Part shown: one piece after another, positions 1 to 7,290 of the stretch
Layout: each line of letters begins with the position of its first letter
Numbering within the stretch: the stretch's first letter is position 1
DNA from: JABWAN01 sp041918175
Lineage (GTDB): Bacteria; Zhuqueibacterota; Zhuqueibacteria; Zhuqueibacterales; Zhuqueibacteraceae
NCBI GenBank assembly: GCA_041918175.1
Contig: JAYRWE010000114.1
Coordinates: 1 to 64,000 of the forward strand
Direction of reading: 5' to 3'
DNA length: 64,000 nt
Program-made: the position numbers and the translations under genes
The notes under the pieces: generated by a model
The model's database searches: none
Told to the model about the DNA's origin: nothing
Seen by the model: only the letters and a program-made list of their open reading frames with translations

Positions 1-612
1 AGACCCAGGGTGCCCAGAAGCTGGGCACCCTGGGCTGAGGTCTGTAACGCCTTCGGCGTATGGTTGCCACACAGTGTCATTGTCTTGCAATGACCCACAC
101 CAAACAACATAGAACCGAACCTTCCCTAGCGCTTGAACCAAAGTCTCGTGCTTAAAGGCGGAGCAAGTGCGAGGGAAGTTATTCCCTGAATTTTGCACTG
201 CTGATGTCGGCGACCTCCGCCTGATGCTGTAAGCATCAGGCTTAAAAGATGCAAACCCCGCAAGCGGGGTTAATACCAATTGGGTGACAGCCCCGTTCAC
301 GGGGCTTGCATCTCCTCGCCTTATGCTTCACAGCCTGTGTGAAAACACTCGAATTTGTCATTCCGAGCGAAGCGAGGAATCTTTCTCGATTCAAATTTAC
401 GGTACGTTAAAGATTCCTCACTTCGCTGCGCTCCGTTCGGAATGACGTTTTCACACAGACTGTTCAGCATCAGGCGAAAGCCGGCGCGAGCACGGTGCAA
501 AATTCAGGTACTCATCGGATGACAATTTAATGGGGGCATGCGAAAGCGAGGCGTGAAAACCTCACGCGGGAACCTTTTCCAAGAACATGCCTCTAACGCT
601 CTGATTCGCTAA
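1..612. other. Gene-free region rich in nested hairpins
   Basis: No convincing coding sequence is seen. The stretch opens with a 14-bp perfect stem (4-17 with 21-34, three-base loop), then short stems at 46-58 and 77-95, a partial copy of the AACCTTCCCT-type palindrome (118-182), and a long nested inverted repeat (185-508). A last structured piece follows at 532-592, where GGGGCATG can pair with CATGCCTC around the inner hairpin at 548-570. It could be a pile of mobile palindromes or a structured RNA; the sequence alone does not decide. Confidence 0.6.
185..508. repeat. Nested imperfect inverted repeat of about 320 bp
   Basis: The left end (185-227) is the near reverse complement of 467-508. 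Inside it lie hairpins at 220-240 (CTGATGC/GCATCAG), 255-272 and 291-308, and a second inverted pair with arms at about 324-344 and 447-467. Inside that lies a third, the TGTCATTCC element at 356-446. The order looks like successive insertion of one palindrome into another. Confidence 0.7.
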
Positions 613-645
613 ATGGGTTTTGTCATCAAACCAAATGAGGCTTTC

Positions 646-1455
646 ATGAGCGTTCTTCTCGGTTATGCAGCAATGCTGTTGCTCGGCGTGGTGTTGGGTT
701 TGATCGGCGCGGGCGGCTCGATTTTAACCGTGCCAGTGTTGGTGTATTTGCTCGCGATTCCCGCTTCGCAAGCCACCGGTTATTCGCTCGCCATCGTCGG
801 CGCAACGGCGCTTGCGGGCGCAATCGAATATTTGCGGCGCGGGCAATCGCACCCGCGCATGGCCGTCATCTTCGGCACTCCCGCAATACTTGGCGTATAT
901 TTGACGCGACGCTACATCTTTCCCGCAGTGCCCGATCCCGTGTTGCAGCTTGAAAGTTTTACCCTTAGCAAAGATGTGATGGTCATGCTCGTCTTTGCGG
1001 TGTTCATGTTGATTACGGCGCTCGCGATGATTCGCAATCGCGGTGCAGAGGCAACGACAGAGAGTGCGCCGCGCGCAGTGAAGATGAATTATCCGTTGCT
1101 CATCAGCGCTGGCTTTGCGGTGGGATTGCTCACCGGCTTCGTCGGCGCTGGCGGCGGCTTTATGATTTTGCCCGTGCTCGTGTTGCTCGGCGGCTTGCCC
1201 ATGAAAATCGCCATCGGCACGGACTTGTTGATCATCGCCGCGAAATCGCTCATTGGCTTCCTCGGCGAAGCGCAAGTTGCAGCGAGCATAGACTATAGCT
1301 TCGTCGCGCTCATCACGCTGCTGCCGCTCATTGGCATCGCACTCGGCACCTATCTCAACAAGCACGTTGCCGCGGCCAAACTCAAAACCGCGTTCGGCTA
1401 CTTCGTGCTCGTGATGGGAATTTACATCGTGGTCAAAGAGCTGTTCTTGTCATGA
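646..1455 (+). CDS. TauE/SafE (DUF81) family sulfur-anion permease
   Basis: Integral membrane protein of about 269 residues with seven to eight hydrophobic segments. The glycine-rich signature GLIGAGGSIL near the N-terminus is echoed by GFVGAGGGFMI about halfway, the internal two-fold repeat seen in TauE/SafE proteins. Characterised members move sulfite, sulfoacetate or other sulfur-containing anions across the inner membrane. I chose the ATG at 646 because GAGG lies eight bases upstream; an in-frame ATG at 613 has no ribosome-binding site. The next genes are an MBL-rhodanese protein and two YeeE/YedE proteins, so a role in sulfite or thiosulfate handling is likely, though the substrate is inferred. 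Confidence 0.85.
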   Translation: MSVLLGYAAMLLLGVVLGLIGAGGSILTVPVLVYLLAIPASQATGYSLAIVGATALAGAIEYLRRGQSHPRMAVIFGTPAILGVYLTRRYIFPAVPDPVLQLESFTLSKDVMVMLVFAVFMLITALAMIRNRGAEATTESAPRAVKMNYPLLISAGFAVGLLTGFVGAGGGFMILPVLVLLGGLPMKIAIGTDLLIIAAKSLIGFLGEAQVAASIDYSFVALITLLPLIGIALGTYLNKHVAAAKLKTAFGYFVLVMGIYIVVKELFLS

Positions 1456-1464
1456 AAATTATTT

Positions 1465-1518
1465 CACGTTACACTTTACCCGTTACACGAAAGCGTGTAA
1501 CGGGTAAAGTGTAACGTG
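1465..1518. repeat. Perfect 25-bp stem hairpin (TTACACGTTAC family)
   Basis: Positions 1465-1489 are an exact reverse complement of 1494-1518, with a four-base loop (AAAG). It sits between the permease and the MBL-rhodanese gene and has no T-tract, so it is a repeat element rather than a classic terminator. Related sequences occur at 26333-26350 and 61907-61951. Confidence 0.9.
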
Positions 1519-1548
1519 TCGAGCAATATTTATCAAAGGAGGCTTTTT

Positions 1549-2988
1549 ATGTTCTTCCGCATGCTTTACGACGATCAACTCGCCCAGGCCGCCTATTTGA
1601 TCGGCTGCCAGCGCACGGGTGAAGCGCTCGTGATCGATCCCGAGCGCGACGTGGAGCGCTATATCAGCGCTGCGACGCGCGAAGGTTTGAAAATCACCGC
1701 CATCACCGAAACGCACATTCACGCGGACTATCTCTCCGGCTCGCGCGAACTTGCCGAACGCACCGGCGCGAAACTCTTTCTCTCCGATGCCGGCGATGAA
1801 AACTGGAAGTATCGCTGGCTCGATCAGAAAAAAGGCGGCGGCAGTTACCATCATCAACTCTTGCGCGACGGCGATAGCTTCAAAGTCGGCAACATTAAAA
1901 TCGACGCGCTGCACACGCCCGGTCACACGCCCGAGCACTTATCGTTTCTCGTCACCGATCTCGGCGGGGGCGCGAATGAACCGCTCGGCATCGCGAGCGG
2001 CGACTTTGTTTTCGTCGGCGACGTGGGCCGCCCCGACTTGCTCGAAACTGCTGCGGGCCAACAAGGCGCGAAAGAACCCGCGGCGCGTTTGCTCTATCAC
2101 TCGCTGCAACGCTTCAAAGTGTTGCCGGAATATTTGCAAGTGTGGCCCGGCCACGGCGCAGGCAGCGCGTGCGGCAAAGCTCTCGGCGCGGTGCCGCAAT
2201 CCACCGTCGGCTATGAGAAGCGTTTCAACGCCGCGATTTCCGCGGCTTCCAATGAGCAACAATTCGTCGAAACAATTTTAGAAGGCCAGCCCGATCCCCC
2301 GCTTTACTTCGCGCGCATGAAGCATGAAAACAAAACCGGCCCGGCCCTGTTGGAAAAATTTCCCGAGCCGAAGCTGCTCGCCGCGAACGCGCTAAGTGAG
2401 TTGGTTGCGAGCAACGCGACCGTGCTCGACACGCGCTCGTGGAAAGCATTCACGCAAAGCCATTTGCCCGGCTCGCTCTGGGCACCGCTCACGAGTTATT
2501 ATGCGATGGCTGCCGGCTCGTACATTCAACCCGGCACGCCGATTTATTTGATCGTCGATGAAGGCCAACTCTACAACGCCGTCGCGGGTTTGATTCGCAT
2601 CGGCCTCGACCACGTCGCCGGTTATATCACGCCCGAAATTTTCGCGGAGTATCAAAAGCAAGGCGGCAAAACCGCGAGCACGACTTTCGTGCCTATCGCA
2701 AACGCATTTGACGAAGCGAAGAAACGCAACGCGCGCATTCTCGACGTGCGCGGCGCATCGGAGTTCGAAGCCGGTCACCTCAAAGGCGCGATGAACATTG
2801 CATACACGCGCCTGCCGCTGCACTTGCACGAGCTGCCCAAAGAGCAAACCTATTTGCTGCATTGCCGCACCGACAATCGCTCCGCCATCGCCGCGGCCCT
2901 GTTGCAACGGCACGGCTATAACGTCGTCCATCTCGGCGGCGGCATGGTCGAATGGCAAGCGCGCAACGGCGAACTTGTCAAAGCGTGA
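1549..2988 (+). CDS. MBL-fold hydrolase with two rhodanese domains (persulfide dioxygenase-like)
   Basis: A 479-residue protein. The N-terminal metallo-beta-lactamase domain (about 1-240) has the metal motif THIHADYLSG, then HTPGHTPEH, a conserved GDVGRPDLL loop and WPGHGAGSACGK, as in the ETHE1/Blh-type persulfide dioxygenase group. The final His of the classical HxHxDH motif is Tyr here, which I believe is common in this subgroup (often Phe). Two rhodanese domains follow; the first (about 275-365) lacks an active-site Cys, the second (about 380-475) has HCRTDNRS with a plausible Cys. The start is the ATG at 1549 behind a strong AAAGGAGG (1535-1542). Predicted role: oxidation or transfer of sulfane sulfur, fed by the neighbouring transporters. 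Confidence 0.85.
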   Translation: MFFRMLYDDQLAQAAYLIGCQRTGEALVIDPERDVERYISAATREGLKITAITETHIHADYLSGSRELAERTGAKLFLSDAGDENWKYRWLDQKKGGGSYHHQLLRDGDSFKVGNIKIDALHTPGHTPEHLSFLVTDLGGGANEPLGIASGDFVFVGDVGRPDLLETAAGQQGAKEPAARLLYHSLQRFKVLPEYLQVWPGHGAGSACGKALGAVPQSTVGYEKRFNAAISAASNEQQFVETILEGQPDPPLYFARMKHENKTGPALLEKFPEPKLLAANALSELVASNATVLDTRSWKAFTQSHLPGSLWAPLTSYYAMAAGSYIQPGTPIYLIVDEGQLYNAVAGLIRIGLDHVAGYITPEIFAEYQKQGGKTASTTFVPIANAFDEAKKRNARILDVRGASEFEAGHLKGAMNIAYTRLPLHLHELPKEQTYLLHCRTDNRSAIAAALLQRHGYNVVHLGGGMVEWQARNGELVKA

Positions 2989-3401
2989 GAACACACTCGC
3001 CAACAACCGCAGAATGATTTCATTAGCAGATAATTCTCCCTCATTCTGCCGATAAATTATTCTGCCGCTTTTTGTTGTGTCGCTGCTTCACCGAGGTGTC
3101 CTCTTCGCTTGTTTACCGAGGTGGCCTCTTCGAGCAAGGTGACTTAAAGCGCTTCGCAGATTTCAAAAAGCCCAACTGTTCGACCACGGCTTGGCCTAAG
3201 GCAGAAAAATGTTGGACAGAAAAATAAAGCCGGGTTCAAACAGGCGAAGTTCGTGTCGCCACACAAAGGAAAACTGCTAACATTTTTCTGTCCTCCATCT
3301 TTCTGTCTTTTAAACGCTTTTAGAAAACTGGTTCAACTTAACGTTGTAGTTTTAACCGTGGCTGAACAGTAGAAATTTTTCATCGCAAAGGAGAAAATCA
3401 T
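2989..3401. other. Gene-free spacer made of several palindromic repeats
   Basis: Contains a GCAGAATGA/TCATTCTGC inverted pair (about 3009-3050), a reverse-strand copy of the roughly 100-bp dispersed repeat (about 3070-3165), and an inverted pair AGAAAAATGTT/AACATTTTTCT (about 3202-3290). No coding sequence is apparent. AAAGGAG just before 3402 is the ribosome-binding site of the next gene. Confidence 0.7.
3070..3165 (-). repeat. 100-bp dispersed repeat, copy 1
   Basis: Shares long stretches with 11969-12074, 28019-28122, 40564-40655 and 45441-45543, for example GTCGCTGC near one end, GCTTGTTTACCGAGGTGG in the middle and GTGACTTAAAGCG near the other. Oriented against the flanking genes. Confidence 0.8.
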
Positions 3402-3902
3402 ATGACCGAAGTTATCGTGTGGAGCGGTTGGGTCGGCGGACTCGCCGTTGGCGGTTACCTGCTATTTCAATGGCTCGTCTCGGGCCAAGCGCTGGGCGTA
3501 TCCACGGGCTATGGGAATTTGTGCAGCTTCATTTCACGCGCGAGCTTTTTTCACGAGGGCGATTACAAAGAGCCGAACAACTGGCGGCTGTGGTTCATCA
3601 TCGGCCTGCCGCTCGGTGGCCTGCTCGCCGCGTTGACCTCCTCACAAGAAGTCGTCGCGAGTTTTTCATTGGGCACAATGTACGACGCGGTGTTGCCGCA
3701 AACGCTGTGGGCCAAAGGCCTCGTGCTCGTGTTCGGCGGCATGATGATCGGCTACGGCTCGCGCATGGCCGGCGGTTGCACCAGCGGCCACTCCATCGCA
3801 GGACTCGCCATGCTCAATCCGCCGAGCCTGCTCGCCTCCGCCGGATTTTTTGCGGGCGGCATCATCATCGTGCAGTTGCTCTTCAATCTCTTTCGAGGCT
3901 GA
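3402..3902 (+). CDS. YeeE/YedE family sulfur transporter, first half
   Basis: 166 residues with four to five membrane segments. YGNLCSFISRASFF carries the conserved Cys region and ARMAGGCTSGHSIAG-like sequence (seen as SRMAGGCTSGHSIAG) is the family hallmark; such Cys residues relay thiosulfate in the TsuA transporter. The protein is about half the length of full TsuA. With the 143-residue protein at 4070 it forms the common split pair (YeeE/YedE plus DUF6691). Start fixed by AAAGGAG. Predicted inner-membrane import of thiosulfate or another sulfur species. Confidence 0.88.
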   Translation: MTEVIVWSGWVGGLAVGGYLLFQWLVSGQALGVSTGYGNLCSFISRASFFHEGDYKEPNNWRLWFIIGLPLGGLLAALTSSQEVVASFSLGTMYDAVLPQTLWAKGLVLVFGGMMIGYGSRMAGGCTSGHSIAGLAMLNPPSLLASAGFFAGGIIIVQLLFNLFRG

Positions 3903-3923
3903 TTGAAAGATCCTTCTCTGCAA

Positions 3924-3996
3924 TGTCATCCTGCAAGGACCTTCCCTCGTGCTTGGCGCATCTCCCAGAGCGAGGGAAGGTTCTTACAGAATGACA
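3924..3996. repeat. TGTCATTCTG palindromic element
   Basis: Inverted repeat whose arms begin TGTCAT and end ATGACA, with ACCTTCCCTCG/CGAGGGAAGGT inside. Same family as 5656-5746 and 356-446, and related at lower similarity to 54620-54699 and 58143-58193. It separates the two transporter halves. Confidence 0.8.
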
Positions 3997-4069
3997 AATT
4001 TAGGGGAGCTGCAAAATCACTTTGCAACAAAAAGTATTTTCTCGAACACACTTTCTTCGCGAGGCCTTC

Positions 4070-4501
4070 ATGAAAAAATATTCCTTTCTCCTCCTCGGCG
4101 TGCTCTTCGGTTTTATTTTAAGCCGCGCCGGCGCGACGACGTATGATTTTTACGCCAAACTTTTTCTCTTCCAAGATTTTCAACTTCTGTGGGTCATCGT
4201 CACCGCGGCCGCGGTGGGCGTGGTCGGCGTGGCATTGTTCAAAAAAATAAAACTGCGCTCATGGTTCGAAGGGCAAGCCGTGCAGTTCAAAGGCAAGCCG
4301 TATAAACCCTCACTCGTGCCCGGCTCGTTGTTGTTCGGCATGGGATGGGGCCTTGCGGGCGCATGCCCCGGCACCGCGCTCGTCATGCTCGGGGAAGGCA
4401 AGCTCGGCGTATTGTTCACGATCACCGGCATCGCGCTCGGCACATATCTTTACGGCGTGCAGCAGAGCAAAACACCCGCGGCGCAAAGGCAAAAAGCGTA
4501 A
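4070..4501 (+). CDS. YeeE/YedE (DUF6691-type) sulfur transporter, second half
   Basis: 143 residues, hydrophobic, starting MKKYSFLLLGVLFGFILSRAG at the ATG 4070 with GAGG upstream. The motif GMGWGLAGACPGTALVMLGEG holds the conserved Cys of this family. It should assemble with the preceding half-transporter in the inner membrane. The two are separated by 167 bases that contain only a palindromic repeat, so they may still be cotranscribed. Confidence 0.87.
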   Translation: MKKYSFLLLGVLFGFILSRAGATTYDFYAKLFLFQDFQLLWVIVTAAAVGVVGVALFKKIKLRSWFEGQAVQFKGKPYKPSLVPGSLLFGMGWGLAGACPGTALVMLGEGKLGVLFTITGIALGTYLYGVQQSKTPAAQRQKA

Positions 4502-4561
4502 CCGACTGCCCAAAGTTTTTTTCCCCCCACGAAAGCAGAACTGCCACGAAAAACATTTTAC

Positions 4562-4686
4562 CTTGTTCCCAAACTCCGTTTGGGAACAAGCTTGTTTGCG
4601 AAACTCTGTTTCGCGGTTCCCCACCAAAGCTTGAAACAGAGTTTCTTGAGCAATGGTGCTCCCAAACAGAGTTTGGGAACAAGGTG
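4562..4686. repeat. TTCCCAAACTCCGTTTGGGAA repeat cluster, copy 1
   Basis: A hairpin (CTTGTTCCCAAAC at 4562-4574 pairing with 4578-4590), two smaller ones built on GAAACTCTGTTTC and GAAACAGAGTTTC, and a final CCCAAACAGAGTTTGGG arm at about 4659-4676. The same set recurs at 17087-17306. Confidence 0.85.
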
Positions 4687-4780
4687 AGTTTCCACAAAAG
4701 TGAAAGCCATTTTCGTGGGAGAATTTTTTGTTGAGAAGTTAAAGACCGTGTCGCGAACGTTTAATGGAAAGAAGCAGCTC

Positions 4781-5611
4781 ATGATTGAGAGCGCAAGCTT
4801 GTCGCCTCAGATACGCGCGTTCTATGAAAAGTACAACGAGGCCGATCGTCTCGCTACCGGTGTGTTTCAATTGGAGCGCGCACGCACGCAGGAATTGCTT
4901 TCGCGCTATTTGCCGAAACCGCCGGCAATGATTCTCGACGTCGGCGGAGGCCCGGGCGTTTATGCCGCATGGCTCGCGCAGGAAAATTACGCCGTGCATC
5001 TCGTGGACCCCGTGCCGACGCATTTGGAAAATGCGCGCAAACTCTCGGCGCAACAACCGGAGACGCCGATTGCAAGCATAACGTTCGGCGATGCGCGCGC
5101 ATTGCAGTTTGCCGGTGATAGTGCCGATGCGGTTTTGCTGCTCGGACCGCTTTATCATTTAATTGAGGCGGAAGATCGCCTCGCCGCTCTGCGCGAAGCG
5201 CGGCGCGTGCTCAAGCCCGGCGGCGTGTTGTGCGCCGCAATCATTTCTCGTTTCGCTTCCGCGCTTGGCGGGCTGTTTGAAAATGCGCTCAAAGACCCGG
5301 TATTCGCCGACATGGTGCAACACGATTTGGCCACGGGCAAGCATCTCAATCCCACGGAGAATATTGCTTATTTCACCGAAGCGTATTTTCATGTGCCCGG
5401 CGAGATTGCCGCGGAAATGACAGCAGTCGGATTGCAGCATGAAGGCACGCTCGCCATCGAAGGCCCGGGCTGGCTCGTGCATGACTTCGACACGTGCTGG
5501 AGCGACGCAGCGCGGCGCGAGCAGATGTTGCAACTCGCGCGGCAAATGGAAAATGAACCAACTCTTCTCGGCGCAAGCGCGCATCTCATGGCCATTGCAC
5601 GCAAAAATTGA
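4781..5611 (+). CDS. Class I SAM-dependent methyltransferase
   Basis: 276 residues. Motif I is ILDVGGGPGVYAAWLA (about residues 50-65), followed by an acidic residue at the end of beta-2 (LVDPVPTHLENA), FGDARALQF, DAVLLLGPLYHL (motif IV region) and RVLKPGGVLCAA, the usual Methyltransf_11/25 order. The upstream in-frame ATG at 4700 lies in a repeat-flanked stretch, so the start at 4781, with GGAAAGAAG upstream, is preferred. The substrate is unknown; LGPLYHL is typical of small-molecule methyltransferases in this group. It appears to be a single transcription unit. Confidence 0.85.
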   Translation: MIESASLSPQIRAFYEKYNEADRLATGVFQLERARTQELLSRYLPKPPAMILDVGGGPGVYAAWLAQENYAVHLVDPVPTHLENARKLSAQQPETPIASITFGDARALQFAGDSADAVLLLGPLYHLIEAEDRLAALREARRVLKPGGVLCAAIISRFASALGGLFENALKDPVFADMVQHDLATGKHLNPTENIAYFTEAYFHVPGEIAAEMTAVGLQHEGTLAIEGPGWLVHDFDTCWSDAARREQMLQLARQMENEPTLLGASAHLMAIARKN

Positions 5612-5655
5612 CGATGATTTCAACGCATCATGGATTTTTAAACCACACCCTCATA

Positions 5656-5746
5656 TGTCATTCTGGAAGAACCTTTCCTCGTGCTCGAGACACTGCTTGT
5701 TTGGAGAGTTGTGCCAAGCGCTAGGGAAGTTTCTTCCAGAATGACA
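5656..5746. repeat. TGTCATTCTG palindromic element
   Basis: Arms TGTCATTCTGGAAGAA and TTCTTCCAGAATGACA are exact reverse complements; internal arms CCTTTCC/GGGAAG resemble 3924-3996. Lies between the methyltransferase and the secreted protein. Confidence 0.85.
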
Positions 5747-5784
5747 TGTTGAGGAGTCGAATTTATCAGGCAAAGGAGCCGTTC

Positions 5785-6318
5785 ATGAACCGCCTCGCAA
5801 AGTTACTTTCCACTGTATTTGTTTTGATGTCACTCGCTCCTGCTTTCGCGCAAGACGAGCTTGCGGAGCCGCTCAAACCCTTCAAACCATATCTTGGCAA
5901 AACGTGGAAAGGCAAGTTCGCCAACTCGACGCCGGAGAAGCCCGTGTATGATGTCTCACGTTGGGAGCGCGCGCTCAACGGCCAAGCGATTCGCGTGCTG
6001 CATTCCATCAACAATGGCGAATACGGCGGGGAGTCGCTCATCTTTTGGGATAAAGAAAAGCAGAGCCTCGTGTATTATTATTTCACCACCGCAGGCTTCT
6101 TCACCACGGGCACGATGAAATTTGAAAACAACAAAATGATCGGCCATGAATACGTGAAGGGCGAAGCCGGCGGCACCACCGAAGTGCAAAGCATCGGCGA
6201 GATCACGCCGGACGGCAAGATGATCAGCAAAGCGCAATACCTCAAAAACGGCAAATGGGAAGCCGGACATGAGATCGTTTACGTCGAAGACGCGAGCGCG
6301 CAGGTGGTGTTTAAATAA
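5785..6318 (+). CDS. Secreted protein of unknown function (DUF1579-like beta-barrel?)
   Basis: 177 residues from the ATG at 5785, which has AAAGGAG about seven bases upstream. A clear signal peptide ends near APAFAQDE. The mature part is rich in beta-strand patterns: YLGKTWKGKF near the start, then SRWERALNGQAIRVLHSI and GHEYVKGEAGGTTEVQSI. This rhythm (an LGxWxG-like start, then repeated strands) recalls DUF1579 or lipocalin-like lipid/heme-binding barrels, but I cannot assign a ligand. Predicted periplasmic or exported. Monocistronic by spacing. Confidence 0.7.
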   Translation: MNRLAKLLSTVFVLMSLAPAFAQDELAEPLKPFKPYLGKTWKGKFANSTPEKPVYDVSRWERALNGQAIRVLHSINNGEYGGESLIFWDKEKQSLVYYYFTTAGFFTTGTMKFENNKMIGHEYVKGEAGGTTEVQSIGEITPDGKMISKAQYLKNGKWEAGHEIVYVEDASAQVVFK

Positions 6319-6365
6319 GCAGCCATTCTGCAATGATCATGGGCAGATGAGCAGCAATCCCAAAG

Positions 6366-6444
6366 TTTTTTGTAAGCGAGTTCCGAATATCGCGGATAAA
6401 GCAAAAGCCGTATCCGCTTTATTCGTTCAATTCGCTTACAAAAA
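6366..6444. repeat. TTTTTGTAAGCGA inverted repeat
   Basis: TTTTTGTAAGCG (about 6367-6378) pairs with CGCTTACAAAAA (about 6433-6444), and GCGGATA pairs with TATCCGC inside. A spacer element before the transglycosylase gene. Confidence 0.7.
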
Positions 6445-6492
6445 GATTTTGTCTTTGGCTCGCTCTTTTTTGAATGAAGAGCCGGCGATTGA

Positions 6493-7173
6493 ATGACTGA
6501 AAAAGAAAGCATGCGAAAAACTCCCGCCCGACTTCTTGCCACGTTCGCGCTCGGCGCGCTTGCCTTCGTCCTGTGCTACTATCTTATCATTATCATCAAA
6601 GGCTACGCGCAAACGCCCGAATTGATCGAAGCGCATCTCGCCAACGCGGACATGGCGCTCAACGCGAAACAGCTTTCCGAAGAGCAATTGCGCGCGTTGC
6701 TCGCGGTTGAAGATCCGAATTTCTTTTCGCATCACGGCGTTGATTTGAGCACGCCCGGCGCGGGTTTGACAACGATCACACAGTCGCTCGCGAAACGATT
6801 ATACTTCGAGCAATTTCAACCCGGCCTCGCGAAGATCAAACAATCGCTGCTCGCGTTCGTGCTCGATCAGCGCATGGAAAAATGGGCGCAGCTTGATTTG
6901 TTCATCAACACGGTTTACTTGGGCAATGTCGGCGAGCAAGCGATCGAAGGATTCGCCACGGGCGCGCGGGCATATTGCAACAAAGAATTTGATGCGCTCA
7001 CACGCGAGGAGTATCTCGCGCTCGTGGCTATGATAATCGCGCCAAACGATTTGAGTATCGCCTCTCATCCCGAGCAGAACGCGAAACGCGTGCAACGCAT
7101 CGAACGCCTGCTGCGCGGAGAGTGCAAGCCTTCGGGCGTGCGCGACGTGTATTATGAAAATTGCGGCGAGTGA
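6493..7173 (+). CDS. GT51 peptidoglycan transglycosylase, monofunctional
   Basis: 226 residues: a cytoplasmic tail, one membrane anchor (about 14-34) and a glycosyltransferase-51 domain. Family motifs are visible: AVEDPNFFSHHGVD (catalytic Glu and the HxG loop), GLTTITQSLAKRL (the GxxTITQxLxK motif), QSLLAFVLDQRMEK, and INTVYLGNVG. There is no transpeptidase domain, so this is an MtgA-like enzyme that polymerises lipid II glycan chains at the outer face of the inner membrane. EKESMR could allow an alternative start at 6511. The GT51 domain is a little compact but has all core motifs. Confidence 0.87.
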   Translation: MTEKESMRKTPARLLATFALGALAFVLCYYLIIIIKGYAQTPELIEAHLANADMALNAKQLSEEQLRALLAVEDPNFFSHHGVDLSTPGAGLTTITQSLAKRLYFEQFQPGLAKIKQSLLAFVLDQRMEKWAQLDLFINTVYLGNVGEQAIEGFATGARAYCNKEFDALTREEYLALVAMIIAPNDLSIASHPEQNAKRVQRIERLLRGECKPSGVRDVYYENCGE

Positions 7174-7290
7174 GTTTTGTAATTCGCAACCAAACGTTCG
7201 CACAACGCAAATTTGTCATTCTGGGGAGGAAGCGATCAAATCTTATTTGAAAAACAAGCTTGAGTACCATGAATTACGGAGAAACATAGC

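Noticed and set aside
530..592. Domain-V-like hairpin suggesting a group II intron
   Set aside because: The loop and stem are similar in length, but the catalytic AGC triad and bulge are not seen and no reverse transcriptase is present.
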